Shown: positions 35,942-43,566 of the stretch, one piece after another
Numbering within the stretch: the stretch's first letter is position 1
Layout: each line of letters starts with the position of its first letter
Source of the DNA: Thermalbibacter longus
GTDB taxonomy: Bacteria > Chloroflexota > Chloroflexia > Thermomicrobiales > Thermomicrobiaceae
Reading direction: 5' to 3'
DNA: 64,000 bases
NCBI RefSeq assembly: GCF_023806485.1
Contig: NZ_JAMSLR010000013.1
Span: 22,275-86,274 of the forward strand
Made by a program: the position numbers and the translations under genes
Notes under the pieces: generated by a model
Told to the model about the DNA's origin: nothing
The model's input: only the letters and a program-made list of their open reading frames with translations
Database searches by the model: none

Positions 35942-36349
35942 TCAGCTCGCGAGGAGCTGGAAGCGGGGTGCCCGCTGCTCGATCCGCGCCTTGATCTCCT
36001 CTGGCGGATGCTGGCGGAAGCTGGCGATTTCCTCAGTATTGTGCACGTAGACCTTGATCTCGAAGGGGATCGCGTCCCGGCGCTGGGCCTCGCGCCACCA
36101 GCGGTACAGCGCGTCGACCCACCCCAGCCCGGTCGCCTCGACGCGGAAGAGCGAGACCCCTTGTCCCTTGAGGTAAGCCAGCGCCTCGCCGAAGTAGACC
36201 CGCGCCTCGCCGGTGGACTCGATCACGTTCTTGATGTCCCAGTAGTGGTGGGGCACCGAGCGGAGCGTGACCAGCCAGGCCCCCGGCATCGTCGGCGCGC
36301 TCGTCTTCTGCTTGGGCTGGAAAGGACGTCCCCGGCCGAACTCCGGCAT
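35942..36349 (-). CDS. Conserved-looking hypothetical protein, 135 residues
   Basis: GAGGAG 5-6 bases before the ATG at 36349 and good codon use support a real gene. The protein is soluble, rich in aromatic and charged residues, with WLVTLRSVPHHYWDIKNVIEST, a middle GEARVYFGEALAYLKGQGVSLFRVEATGLGWVDALYRWW and a closing EIASFRQHPPEEIKARIEQR. No motif or fold is recognised, and there is no signal peptide. The upstream extension of the frame to 36637 is Arg/Pro-rich and rejected. Confidence 0.6.
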   Translation of the reverse strand: MPEFGRGRPFQPKQKTSAPTMPGAWLVTLRSVPHHYWDIKNVIESTGEARVYFGEALAYLKGQGVSLFRVEATGLGWVDALYRWWREAQRRDAIPFEIKVYVHNTEEIASFRQHPPEEIKARIEQRAPRFQLLAS

Positions 36350-36839
36350 CTCCGCTCCTCCCTCATCCGGCGTCTGGCCCCGCCGTCGCCACGGCGCGGG
36401 CAACCGCCACCGCAGCCGATTGTACCGGAACGAGCACCGGCGCGCGCGGTGGCCCGGGCCGCCGTCCCCGCGAGGCGGACGCGACCGGACGCCGGAGGGG
36501 CACGCCAGCGACGGCGCGCGTCCCACGGCACGGGACGACCGTGCCCAGTCCCGGTTCGACCTCTGGCCCAGCAGGTCGTGGCCGGACAGCGGCGGCCAGG
36601 GAACTGGACGATGGCTGGGCCGCGGCAACCGACGCATCGGAGCCGTCTCGGCCGCGGGCGTCCTCCACCGTCTCGTCGCCGCGCCACGGGGATCGCTCCG
36701 CGCCTGGCCTGTCGTGCTGTAGGGACGAAGGCCGGTCTTCCCTGCTATCGGTTAGGTCGAGGCGCCGCTGTGACGGTAGCGAGTCTCCTCGGGTGCGAGC
36801 AGCGTGCCCGGTCGTCGAGATGGCACGCCGGGCATCAGG
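36350..36839. other. Intergenic region with no recognised feature
   Basis: About 490 bases between the 135-residue protein start and the 3' end of the acetyltransferase gene. Open frames here are Arg/Pro/Gly-rich and look like GC-driven artefacts. I see no RNA gene, repeat or clear promoter. Confidence 0.5.
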
Positions 36840-37340
36840 TCAGACGTCCGGCCGGATGCGGGCCATCGCGTAGGCGTCGACGTAGCGGCCGTCGCGCAGC
36901 GCGAAGTCGCGCAGGGTACCTTCGATCACGAAGCCGAACCGCTCGTAGAGCCGGATGGCGCGCTGGTTGTCGGTGTAGACCTCGAGCTCGAGCCGGTGCA
37001 GTCCCAGCCAGCGGTCGGCCAGCTCGATCGCGGCGGCCATCAGGGCCGTGCCGATGCCCCTCCCCTGGTGATCGTCGTGTACCGCCATGCCGAGCGAGCC
37101 GGCGTGGCGTCGCCGGTCGGCCTGCTGCCGGTAGAGCGTGAGCATGCCCACGACCCGGCCGTCCAACTCGGCCACCAGCGGGTGGCGGTCAGGCGAGCGG
37201 CGACTCAGCCGCTCGCGCCAGTCCTCGAGCGAGCGGTAGGGGAGCTGCAAAGTGCCGTGGATCACGCCTGGGCAGCGGAAGATCTCGGCGATTGCCTCGA
37301 GGTCTCGCTCTTCAGCGGCGCGGACCCGGATATCCTTCAT
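36840..37340 (-). CDS. GNAT-family N-acetyltransferase
   Basis: A 166-residue GCN5-related acetyltransferase. It starts IRVRAAEERDLEAIAEIFRCPGV, has the acetyl-CoA-binding motif A as GMAVHDDHQGRGIGTALM (Q-x-x-G-x-G/A form), then ELEVYTDNQRAIRLYERFGFVIEGTLRDF typical of RimJ/PhnO-like members, where the acceptor is an amine or protein N-terminus. The acceptor here is unknown. The next gene upstream ends 30 bases away on the same strand. Confidence 0.9.
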   Translation of the reverse strand: MKDIRVRAAEERDLEAIAEIFRCPGVIHGTLQLPYRSLEDWRERLSRRSPDRHPLVAELDGRVVGMLTLYRQQADRRRHAGSLGMAVHDDHQGRGIGTALMAAAIELADRWLGLHRLELEVYTDNQRAIRLYERFGFVIEGTLRDFALRDGRYVDAYAMARIRPDV

Positions 37341-37370
37341 GCCTTTCCTCCCCCCTGCAAACGATTCGCG

Positions 37371-38831
37371 TCACGGCGTCTCTAGCGCTGACCGGTCCGG
37401 CGAGCGTGTCGAGCGCTCGGGCGAGCCGACCAGCAGCAGCGCCAGCAGCAGGGCGACCGCAGCGATCAGCGCCGCCAGCAGCCGCTCGTCCAGCGGGGAC
37501 TGGGCGTAGGGCTGGAACGGCACCAGCCAGCGGCCAAGGTCGACCCCGAGCCGGCCGGAGACGACGCCCACCAGCTTGTTGACGCCGTCCGGGTGGTGGT
37601 AGAAGCGCTGCGGGTCGAGGTAGCCGATGGCGGTCAGCATTGCCCCCCAACCCCAGAGCAGGGCGGTCGCCAGCCAGCCGGGCCAGCGGGCGTGGGCGAG
37701 CCAGGCGCCGAGCGGGGCCGCAACCAGCGGGACGACCGGCACGAGGTAGCGAGCCGGAGGCCCCCACTCGCCCCACCAGACCTTGTACGCGGCCATCAGG
37801 GCCAGGTAGGGCGCGACCGCCGCCAGCGCGATCCAGAAGGATCGCCGCTCGGCTTCGAGCCACCAGGGCAGCGCCGCGACCGCCAGGATCGTGACCGGGG
37901 CGACGACCCAGAGGCCCCACTGGGCGTCCAGCAATAGTCCGGCCGCTCCATTGAGGGCGCCGGCCAGGCCGTTGAAGCCGGCGTGATCCGCGGTGCGCTG
38001 CCAGGGCACCCCGTAGAGCCACAGGTTGTATCCGAGCAGCGCCAGCCCTCCGGCCAGCGCGGGCGCGATCGCCAGCGTCACCGGCCAGCGCGGCCGCGCG
38101 CGCAGCCAGCGGCCGAGCGCGACGAGGCCGAGCACGGCGGCGGTGAAAACGAAGCGCTGGTGCAGCCAGGGCAGGAAGCCGATCGCGCCGCCGGCCAGCA
38201 GCCATTGCCAGGGACGGCTGTTCGGCGCGGCCAGCCGCCGGACGGCGTAGATCAGGCACAGCGCGGCCGGCACCTCCGGGAACAGCAGCAGCGCGTAGGG
38301 GCCGACCGGCATCGCCAGGGCGAGCCCGAGCGCGACCGTGCCGGCCACGCCGGGCGGCGCGCCGCTTTCCCGGGCCAGCAAGAACATCTGGCCGAGCAGG
38401 AGCACGCCGCAGGCCAGCGGCACCAGCACGGCACCGGGCCGGCCCAGCGCGGCCCAGGGGAGCGCGATCAGCAAGGTGAGCCCCAGCCCGTGCTTGGTGT
38501 GGAGGCCGGGCAGGCGGGAGTGGGCGGGGTGCGGCGGCAGCTCGCGCGGGAAGCTGGGCCAGCCCTGCCAGCCCGGCGGCAGCGGGTCGGGCGGGTAGAA
38601 CTGCTCGTAATCGCGCTGCGCGTAGTTATTGGACTCGTCGAGGTCGCCGTCCTGGAGCAGGCTGATGGCGGTCATCACGTAGAAAGGCTCGTCGCCGGTC
38701 AGCGGGTCGAGCCGGGTGAGGACGCGCGGCAGCAGGGCCAGCCAGGCGAGCAGGGCCAGCCCGCAGACGACGAGCAGGCCGTGCTCGAGCGGTCTCTGGA
38801 CGGGAGCGAGTTGTGCAGCCGGGTGGCCCAT
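37371..38831 (-). CDS. GT-C-type membrane glycosyltransferase-like protein
   Basis: A 486-residue polytopic membrane protein with ten or more helices. Near residue 45 lies PLTGDEPFYVMTAISLLQDGDL, an acidic first loop as in GT39/GT83-like lipid-linked sugar transferases, and then a long extracytoplasmic loop with YPPDPLPPGWQGWP. Later helices alternate with short Arg-rich loops, and W-W-G-E-W-G-P-P-A-R-Y-L (WWGEWGPPARYL) marks a conserved-looking periplasmic turn. Likely uses a polyprenyl-phosphate sugar donor to glycosylate an envelope substrate, but acceptor and sugar are unknown. Confidence 0.65.
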   Translation of the reverse strand: MGHPAAQLAPVQRPLEHGLLVVCGLALLAWLALLPRVLTRLDPLTGDEPFYVMTAISLLQDGDLDESNNYAQRDYEQFYPPDPLPPGWQGWPSFPRELPPHPAHSRLPGLHTKHGLGLTLLIALPWAALGRPGAVLVPLACGVLLLGQMFLLARESGAPPGVAGTVALGLALAMPVGPYALLLFPEVPAALCLIYAVRRLAAPNSRPWQWLLAGGAIGFLPWLHQRFVFTAAVLGLVALGRWLRARPRWPVTLAIAPALAGGLALLGYNLWLYGVPWQRTADHAGFNGLAGALNGAAGLLLDAQWGLWVVAPVTILAVAALPWWLEAERRSFWIALAAVAPYLALMAAYKVWWGEWGPPARYLVPVVPLVAAPLGAWLAHARWPGWLATALLWGWGAMLTAIGYLDPQRFYHHPDGVNKLVGVVSGRLGVDLGRWLVPFQPYAQSPLDERLLAALIAAVALLLALLLVGSPERSTRSPDRSALETP

Positions 38832-38996
38832 CGTGTCCCTCGCGGGGAGGATAGCACGTGCCAGGACCGGATGGTCTCGGAGTCGAGGACCTCGCGGGCG
38901 ACCGGGAAGCGGCCGCAGCGTGTGGGGCGCCCGGGCCGGCGTGGCGCGTAGGCAGCGGGGCGACGGGGCCAGGGGCGGCTGCGGCGCGCGGGCGCG

Positions 38997-39023
38997 GTAG
39001 GGCGACCGGCTGGTCGCCCCTAC
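38997..39023. repeat. REP-like GGGCGACC hairpin, copy 1
   Basis: GTAGGGCGACC and GGTCGCCCCTAC pair around a 4-base loop with one bulged base. Similar cores occur at 43171, 43455 and 43545. Lies in the 660-base gap before the LPXTG protein; the rest of 38832-39160 shows no gene. Confidence 0.6.
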
Positions 39024-39165
39024 TCGATGCTCGATACGGAGACCGTCCCTGCGCCAGCCAGCTCGCCTGGGGTGCGCCCGGAACCGGGAGGGGCCGCGAG
39101 CGCTCTCGAGCGCCCCAGCGGTTGGGCGGGACTGCCGTCGGTTGGACGATAGGTACGGAAGTACC

Positions 39166-39195
39166 TTGATCGTCCTAGCATTTTCGGGCTAGACT
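39166..39195 (+). promoter_or_regulatory. Promoter of the surface-protein leader
   Basis: TTGATC at 39166-39171, 18 bases, TAGACT at 39190-39195. Transcription would begin near 39202, some 295 bases before the start codon of the LPXTG protein. Confidence 0.55.
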
Positions 39196-39201
39196 CAGGA
39201 C

Positions 39202-39346
39202 AGGGGGTGGGCCAGCCCTCTGGTACCACTCTCCGGTGTGATAACCGAATAGTGACCGAGAGCGACGAAGCGTGGGCCGTAGCTGGGCGCCTGGCCCGCG
39301 TGGAGCGAGTGGCGCAACCGGCCGGTGGGACATCGGCCGGTTTTTT
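39202..39346 (+). ncRNA. Structured leader RNA ending in an intrinsic terminator (riboswitch/attenuator candidate)
   Basis: About 145 bases between a promoter and a terminator. Visible pairings: CTCTC (39229-39233) with GAGAG (39258-39262), enclosing a CGGT-GTGATA-ACCG hairpin; CGTGGGCC (39271-39278) with GGCCCGCG (39293-39300, one G-U pair); then the terminator stem. The layout (structured domain, terminator, then a long gene) is that of a transcription-attenuating leader. I compared it by eye with c-di-GMP, c-di-AMP, SAM, cobalamin and T-box motifs and found no convincing match. It could also be an independent small RNA. Confidence 0.45.
39316..39346 (+). terminator. Intrinsic terminator in the leader of the surface-protein gene
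   Basis: AACCGGCCG and CGGCCGGTT form a perfect 9-bp stem with a 9-base loop, immediately followed by a T-run (six T in total from 39341). This is the clearest Rho-independent terminator in the window, and it lies 150 bases upstream of the coding start rather than after a gene. A second hairpin, TCCCGGT/ACCGGGA, follows at 39351-39367. Confidence 0.8.
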
Positions 39347-39495
39347 GTTCTCCCGGTTCTACCGGGATTTGACCGGGATTTGAACGATCGGGGAGGTGAC
39401 GCGCCGAGCGTGAGACGGGAGTCGTGCACGAGATCGAGCAGTTTCCCAGCGATGTGTCTACGAGTGAACCGGAAGTGAAGTCGAGGAGGTTTTGG

Positions 39496-42400
39496 ATGCG
39501 CTTTTCACGTCGGCGACAGCCCCAAAGTCGAAGCGCGGTCGCTGCTTGGGCGAGTGTGCTCCTGGGCCTGTCCCTGGTGCTCGCGAGCTTTGTCCTGGCG
39601 GTGCAGCCGACCGCGGCGACCGGTGGCGGACAGGGCGGCACGCGTGACGTCCAGATCGAAAAGGACTGGGTGGGCGGCAACGGCACCTCGGTAACTCTTA
39701 GCATTACCTACACCGATAAGGACGGTAACCAGCAGCAGACGACGCGCAACTGCCCAGCCAACGACGGGGACTGCGGCTCCGAGATCGAGGACGTCAAAGT
39801 CGGAACGACCGTGACCATCACCGAGCCGAGCCTCACCGGCTGGTGGACGGATCCGGCTTCACTGAGCTGTAGAGTCAGGTCAGGGAACGGGGATCAGGAC
39901 TGCACGGTCAAGAACCACAAGCTCCGCGACGTCCAGATCAGGAAGAAGTGGGACACCGACTCCGGCGCCGGCATCGGCGTGCCCTCCGGCCCGGTGCAGC
40001 TCGAGATCCAGTCCGTCCTGGGATCGACGACGGTCACCTGCAACGGAACCGGGACGACCTGGGACTGCACGCCTACTATCCAGGCGCCGGTCGGCACGAC
40101 CGTCACCCTCTCTGAGCCCAGTCCGCCCGCCGGTTGGGCACCGCGTTCTGCAGACCTCAGTTTCACCGTGCCGACCTCCGGGAGCGGCACCGCGACGCAC
40201 ACGGTCGAGAACAAGCCGGTGACGCGCAAGCTCGAGGTCATGAAGCAGTGGCTCACGAACACGCCGCCCAACCAGGACGTCCAGCTCCAGGTGACGGTGG
40301 ACGACCCCGGGAGCGGCAGCCCGAAGCAGTACAACCTCACCTGCAAGAAAAGCAACCAGTCGACCTGGAGCTGCGGCAGCGTCTCGAACGTCCAGGTGGG
40401 GAGCAGTGTCACGATCACCGAGCCGAACCCGCCGAGCGGCTGGCAGCCGGTAGCGAGCACGCTCTCGTTCACGATACCGTCCGGCAGCGGCACCTACACC
40501 CACACCGTCCAGAACGAGCCGCAGACGACTGGCGGCGGTGGTGGCAACGGCGGCACCACGGAGATCGAGATCAAACAGGGGAACTTCACCAAATCGTGCC
40601 CGCAGGGCCAGCAGGTCGAGTGGCACTTCGTGATCACCCAGATCGACCAAGAGTCCAACGCGCCGAGCTCGATCACGGCGACGTTCCAGAACGCTGGCAC
40701 CGTCACGATCACGCGTGAGAAGTTCACCGGCGGAACCGCGCACTACACGTACTACACCTCGGGCTCCGACACGCTCATCACGGCGACGGCCACGATCTAC
40801 GAGGACTGGAACGGCCAGTTCAACCTCAGCCACGCTAAGTGCACCGGCGAACCCACGACGCTCAAACTCCGCTTCAAGAAGGTCTGGCTGGGCGACGGGC
40901 AGCTGCCCGGCGACGACGTGACCCTCACCGTCACCGTCGGCAAGACCGTCCACACCGTCACCTGCCAGGCTCAGAGCACGTCGACCTGGACGTGCACGCC
41001 CGACATCGACGTCGAGCCCGACCAGGAGTACACGGTCGACGAGCCCGACGTGCCCGATGGCTGGGAGGTGACCGGCGGCACCGGCGACTTTACGGTGCCC
41101 TCGAAGTGCGAGAACGGGGTCTGCGTCCACACGGTGACGAACACGGCGGAGACGACCCCCTCGGAGGAGCCCCCCTACTTCCTGCGGGTCGACAAGGACT
41201 GGGATGGCCAGGCACCGGAGGGCGCAGCGCCGACGCTCACGCTGGAGGTGGACGCAGTCTCAGTTACCTGCACGGCTGGCCAGAACTGCCCGAGTGAGGT
41301 GATTATCATCGAGCCCGGCGATTCCTACAGCGTCTCCGAGACTGACCTGCCCGAGGGCTGGGAGCCCGACCCGGCCACTGTCGGTGAGTTCATCTTCGAC
41401 CCGAATGCACTGACCTGTGAAACAAGGTCCGAACAACTGGGCCTGATAAACGTTACCTTGGTGGTTTGCACCCACACCGTCACGAACCGGCTGCGCACCT
41501 ACGAGCTGAGCTTCGAGAAGCTTTGGCAGGGCGGCGCCCCGCCGGATGACCCAATTACGCTGACGATCACGCGGACGCGGGGGCAAACGAGCACGCAGTA
41601 CACCGCGACGTGCAGCGGTGGTGGCGACAGCACGACGTGGACGTGCGGAATCAACGAGGACAGCGCGATCGAGATCCAGCTCGGCGACCAGCTCACGATC
41701 GAGGAGAGCGGGCTGGGCCAGGAGTGGCAGGCGGACACGAGCACGCTGACACTGACGGTCGACGCCGACTTCCTCAATACGTGCAACACCGACGATGAGT
41801 GCACCCACACCGTCGTCAACCAGAAGCGCGGCACCGAGACCCGGTATCGGATACAGGTCGCGAAGGAGTGGCAGGGAGGACCGGGCGGCACATTTACGTT
41901 GCTCTTGACCTCGAGTGACAATCAGGAGATACACTGCGGCGCTGGTGGGGAGATAGAGCCCTGCTCGAACTTGAGTATCCCGATCAGTGTGGGCCAGAGC
42001 TACAACGTCTCCGAGTATTACTTACCCGAGGGCTGGGAGCCCGACCCGGCCACTGTCGGTGACTTCACCTTCGATCCTGGCAATACCAACGATCCGGTGA
42101 CGTGCGTCGAGGGTGACCCGGTGCTCGAGGACGAGATCCTGGTCACGACGGTCACCTGCACGCACACCGTCGTCAACCTGCGCCAGCACTACGAGATCGA
42201 GCTGGTGAAGCAGTGGGTCGGCGGCACCCCGCCGAGCGCTGCGCAGGCCGGCGGTTTCGAGCTGAGCGCCGGGAGCGGTGAGAACTCCATCGTCTGCACC
42301 TGGAACGGCACAGCGCTCGTCTGCACGCCTGAGACGCTGACCGTCGAGTGGGGCGACACGTTTACGGTCACTGAGAGCGGGCTGCCCGACAACTGGCAGA

Positions 42401-43143
42401 ACGAGAGTGGCCTGGGCATCATCGACCCCTCGACGCTCCAGAACTGCGCGACGTCGGAGCGGCTGATCCGCTGCACGCATACGGTGGTGAACCGGTTCCA
42501 GACCCAGCCGTCTGAGGAGCCCGAGCGCACGCTGACCCTCCGCAAGCAGTGGATCGGGAGCGGTCGCCCGGACTCGCTCGTCATCGAGGTGACCATCGGC
42601 TCGGAGACGACTGAGGTGACGTGCAGCGGCAGCGGCTCGCTCTGGACGTGCACGCCGACGCTGGATCTGCCGGCGGGCGACGACGTGACGGTCGTCATCG
42701 CCGAGCCCGATGTGCCGGCCGGCTGGGAGACGACGAGTGGCACCGGCACCTTCACGGTCGAGCAGCTCTGCGGCAACGCCGAGGACTGCACGCACACGGT
42801 GGTGAACCGGCGTGAGCAGCAGCGCGAGGAGAACCCGCCGTCCCCGCCATCGAATCCGCCTTCGAGCCCGCCGGCTCCGCAGCCGCCGGTGAGCGAGGCA
42901 GCGCCGATCACCGCGTCGCCGCCGGTCAGCGAGGCTGCCCCGGCGACCGCCACGCCGCCGACCCGGGTGAGCGAGGCCTCGCCGATCGTCGGAGCTCCGC
43001 CACCGCAGGTGCTGCCGAAGACCGGCCGCGGCGAGGGCAGCTCGGGGATGCTCTGGCTGCTGACTGGCCTGGGGAGCCTGCTGATGGCCGCTGGATGCGG
43101 TGTCGAGCTGCACCGGCGCTCGCGGCGCGGCCTGCGCGCCTAG
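39496..43143 (+). CDS. Giant LPXTG surface protein with nine CnaB-like isopeptide modules
   Basis: A 1215-residue protein with signal peptide (SAVAAWASVLLGLSLVLASFVLAV), a repeat region to about residue 1115, a Pro/Ser/Ala stalk with three VSEA repeats, LPKTG near 1172, a hydrophobic helix and a basic tail: a complete sortase substrate. Modules of 95-115 residues start near 52, 145, 244, 455, 563, 668, 785, 898 and 1011; each opens with K-x-W, has a central TEP/EP...GW segment and closes HTVxN. Lys, Glu and Asn at these places are the crosslinking triad of CnaB domains. A divergent module lies near 355. TCxxxxxTWxC pairs suggest disulphides. TCGAGGAGG is 6 bases before ATG 39496, so the GTG at 39424 is rejected. 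No sortase is in the window. Confidence 0.88.
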   Translation: MRFSRRRQPQSRSAVAAWASVLLGLSLVLASFVLAVQPTAATGGGQGGTRDVQIEKDWVGGNGTSVTLSITYTDKDGNQQQTTRNCPANDGDCGSEIEDVKVGTTVTITEPSLTGWWTDPASLSCRVRSGNGDQDCTVKNHKLRDVQIRKKWDTDSGAGIGVPSGPVQLEIQSVLGSTTVTCNGTGTTWDCTPTIQAPVGTTVTLSEPSPPAGWAPRSADLSFTVPTSGSGTATHTVENKPVTRKLEVMKQWLTNTPPNQDVQLQVTVDDPGSGSPKQYNLTCKKSNQSTWSCGSVSNVQVGSSVTITEPNPPSGWQPVASTLSFTIPSGSGTYTHTVQNEPQTTGGGGGNGGTTEIEIKQGNFTKSCPQGQQVEWHFVITQIDQESNAPSSITATFQNAGTVTITREKFTGGTAHYTYYTSGSDTLITATATIYEDWNGQFNLSHAKCTGEPTTLKLRFKKVWLGDGQLPGDDVTLTVTVGKTVHTVTCQAQSTSTWTCTPDIDVEPDQEYTVDEPDVPDGWEVTGGTGDFTVPSKCENGVCVHTVTNTAETTPSEEPPYFLRVDKDWDGQAPEGAAPTLTLEVDAVSVTCTAGQNCPSEVIIIEPGDSYSVSETDLPEGWEPDPATVGEFIFDPNALTCETRSEQLGLINVTLVVCTHTVTNRLRTYELSFEKLWQGGAPPDDPITLTITRTRGQTSTQYTATCSGGGDSTTWTCGINEDSAIEIQLGDQLTIEESGLGQEWQADTSTLTLTVDADFLNTCNTDDECTHTVVNQKRGTETRYRIQVAKEWQGGPGGTFTLLLTSSDNQEIHCGAGGEIEPCSNLSIPISVGQSYNVSEYYLPEGWEPDPATVGDFTFDPGNTNDPVTCVEGDPVLEDEILVTTVTCTHTVVNLRQHYEIELVKQWVGGTPPSAAQAGGFELSAGSGENSIVCTWNGTALVCTPETLTVEWGDTFTVTESGLPDNWQNESGLGIIDPSTLQNCATSERLIRCTHTVVNRFQTQPSEEPERTLTLRKQWIGSGRPDSLVIEVTIGSETTEVTCSGSGSLWTCTPTLDLPAGDDVTVVIAEPDVPAGWETTSGTGTFTVEQLCGNAEDCTHTVVNRREQQREENPPSPPSNPPSSPPAPQPPVSEAAPITASPPVSEAAPATATPPTRVSEASPIVGAPPPQVLPKTGRGEGSSGMLWLLTGLGSLLMAAGCGVELHRRSRRGLRA

Positions 43144-43170
43144 CCGGGCCCGACCAAGCGAGATGAGCCC

Positions 43171-43203
43171 AACCGGGGGCGACCGCTTCGGTCGCCCCCG
43201 GTT
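43171..43203 (+). terminator. Strong GC hairpin after the surface-protein gene (REP-like copy 2)
   Basis: AACCGGGGGCGACCG and CGGTCGCCCCCGGTT form a 15-bp perfect stem around a 3-base loop, 27 bases after the stop codon, followed by TTCC and CTTTCC. Probably terminates the surface-protein transcript; its GGGCGACC core is shared with nearby hairpins. Confidence 0.7.
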
Positions 43204-43566
43204 CCTTTCCTGGTCAGAGACCGCGCGCCGCGCTCCCGCTCGCCGGGTGCCCCAGGCCGCGGGCGCCCTTCCGTCCGGCAGGGGCGAGTGGTGGTTCGTC
43301 CGCAGGGCCGTATCTCTGCCGACCGGGATCGCGAGCGAACGGAGGGGCAGCGAGCGGCCTGCCGGTCGTCCGTGGTTCCTGCCCCGATCGGTCAAGCGCG
43401 CGGCGCATTTCAGCTCTTCGGGAAGGCGCGGGGAGGCGGCCGGTCTCCGGTGACACCGCGGGGGCGAACGACTGTCCGCCCCCGCGGTCGTCTCTGGCGA
43501 CGCTGTCCCGGCACGCCGGGGCAGCCGGGCAGCGAGCGTGCTGGAGGGGTGACCGTCCGGTCGCCC
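43204..43566. other. Gene-free spacer containing two further REP-like hairpins
   Basis: No coding evidence. 43455-43488: ACCGCGGGGGCG / CGCCCCCGCGGT, 12-bp stem, 10-base loop. 43545-43568: AGGGGTGACCG / CGGTCGCCCCT, stem with one G-U pair, overlapping the 3' end of the HD gene. Both carry the GGGGCGA or GGGGTGACC core seen at 38997 and 43171. Confidence 0.55.

Noticed and set aside
39195..39345. c-di-GMP-I or SAM riboswitch upstream of the surface protein
   Set aside because: Some short pieces (GACGAAGC, GCGCAACCGG) recall these classes, but the conserved cores are not present in order, so I left it as an unclassified structured leader.
39424..39495. N-terminal extension of the surface protein from GTG 39424
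   Set aside because: A perfect TCGAGGAGG lies 6 bases before ATG 39496 and the signal peptide begins there.
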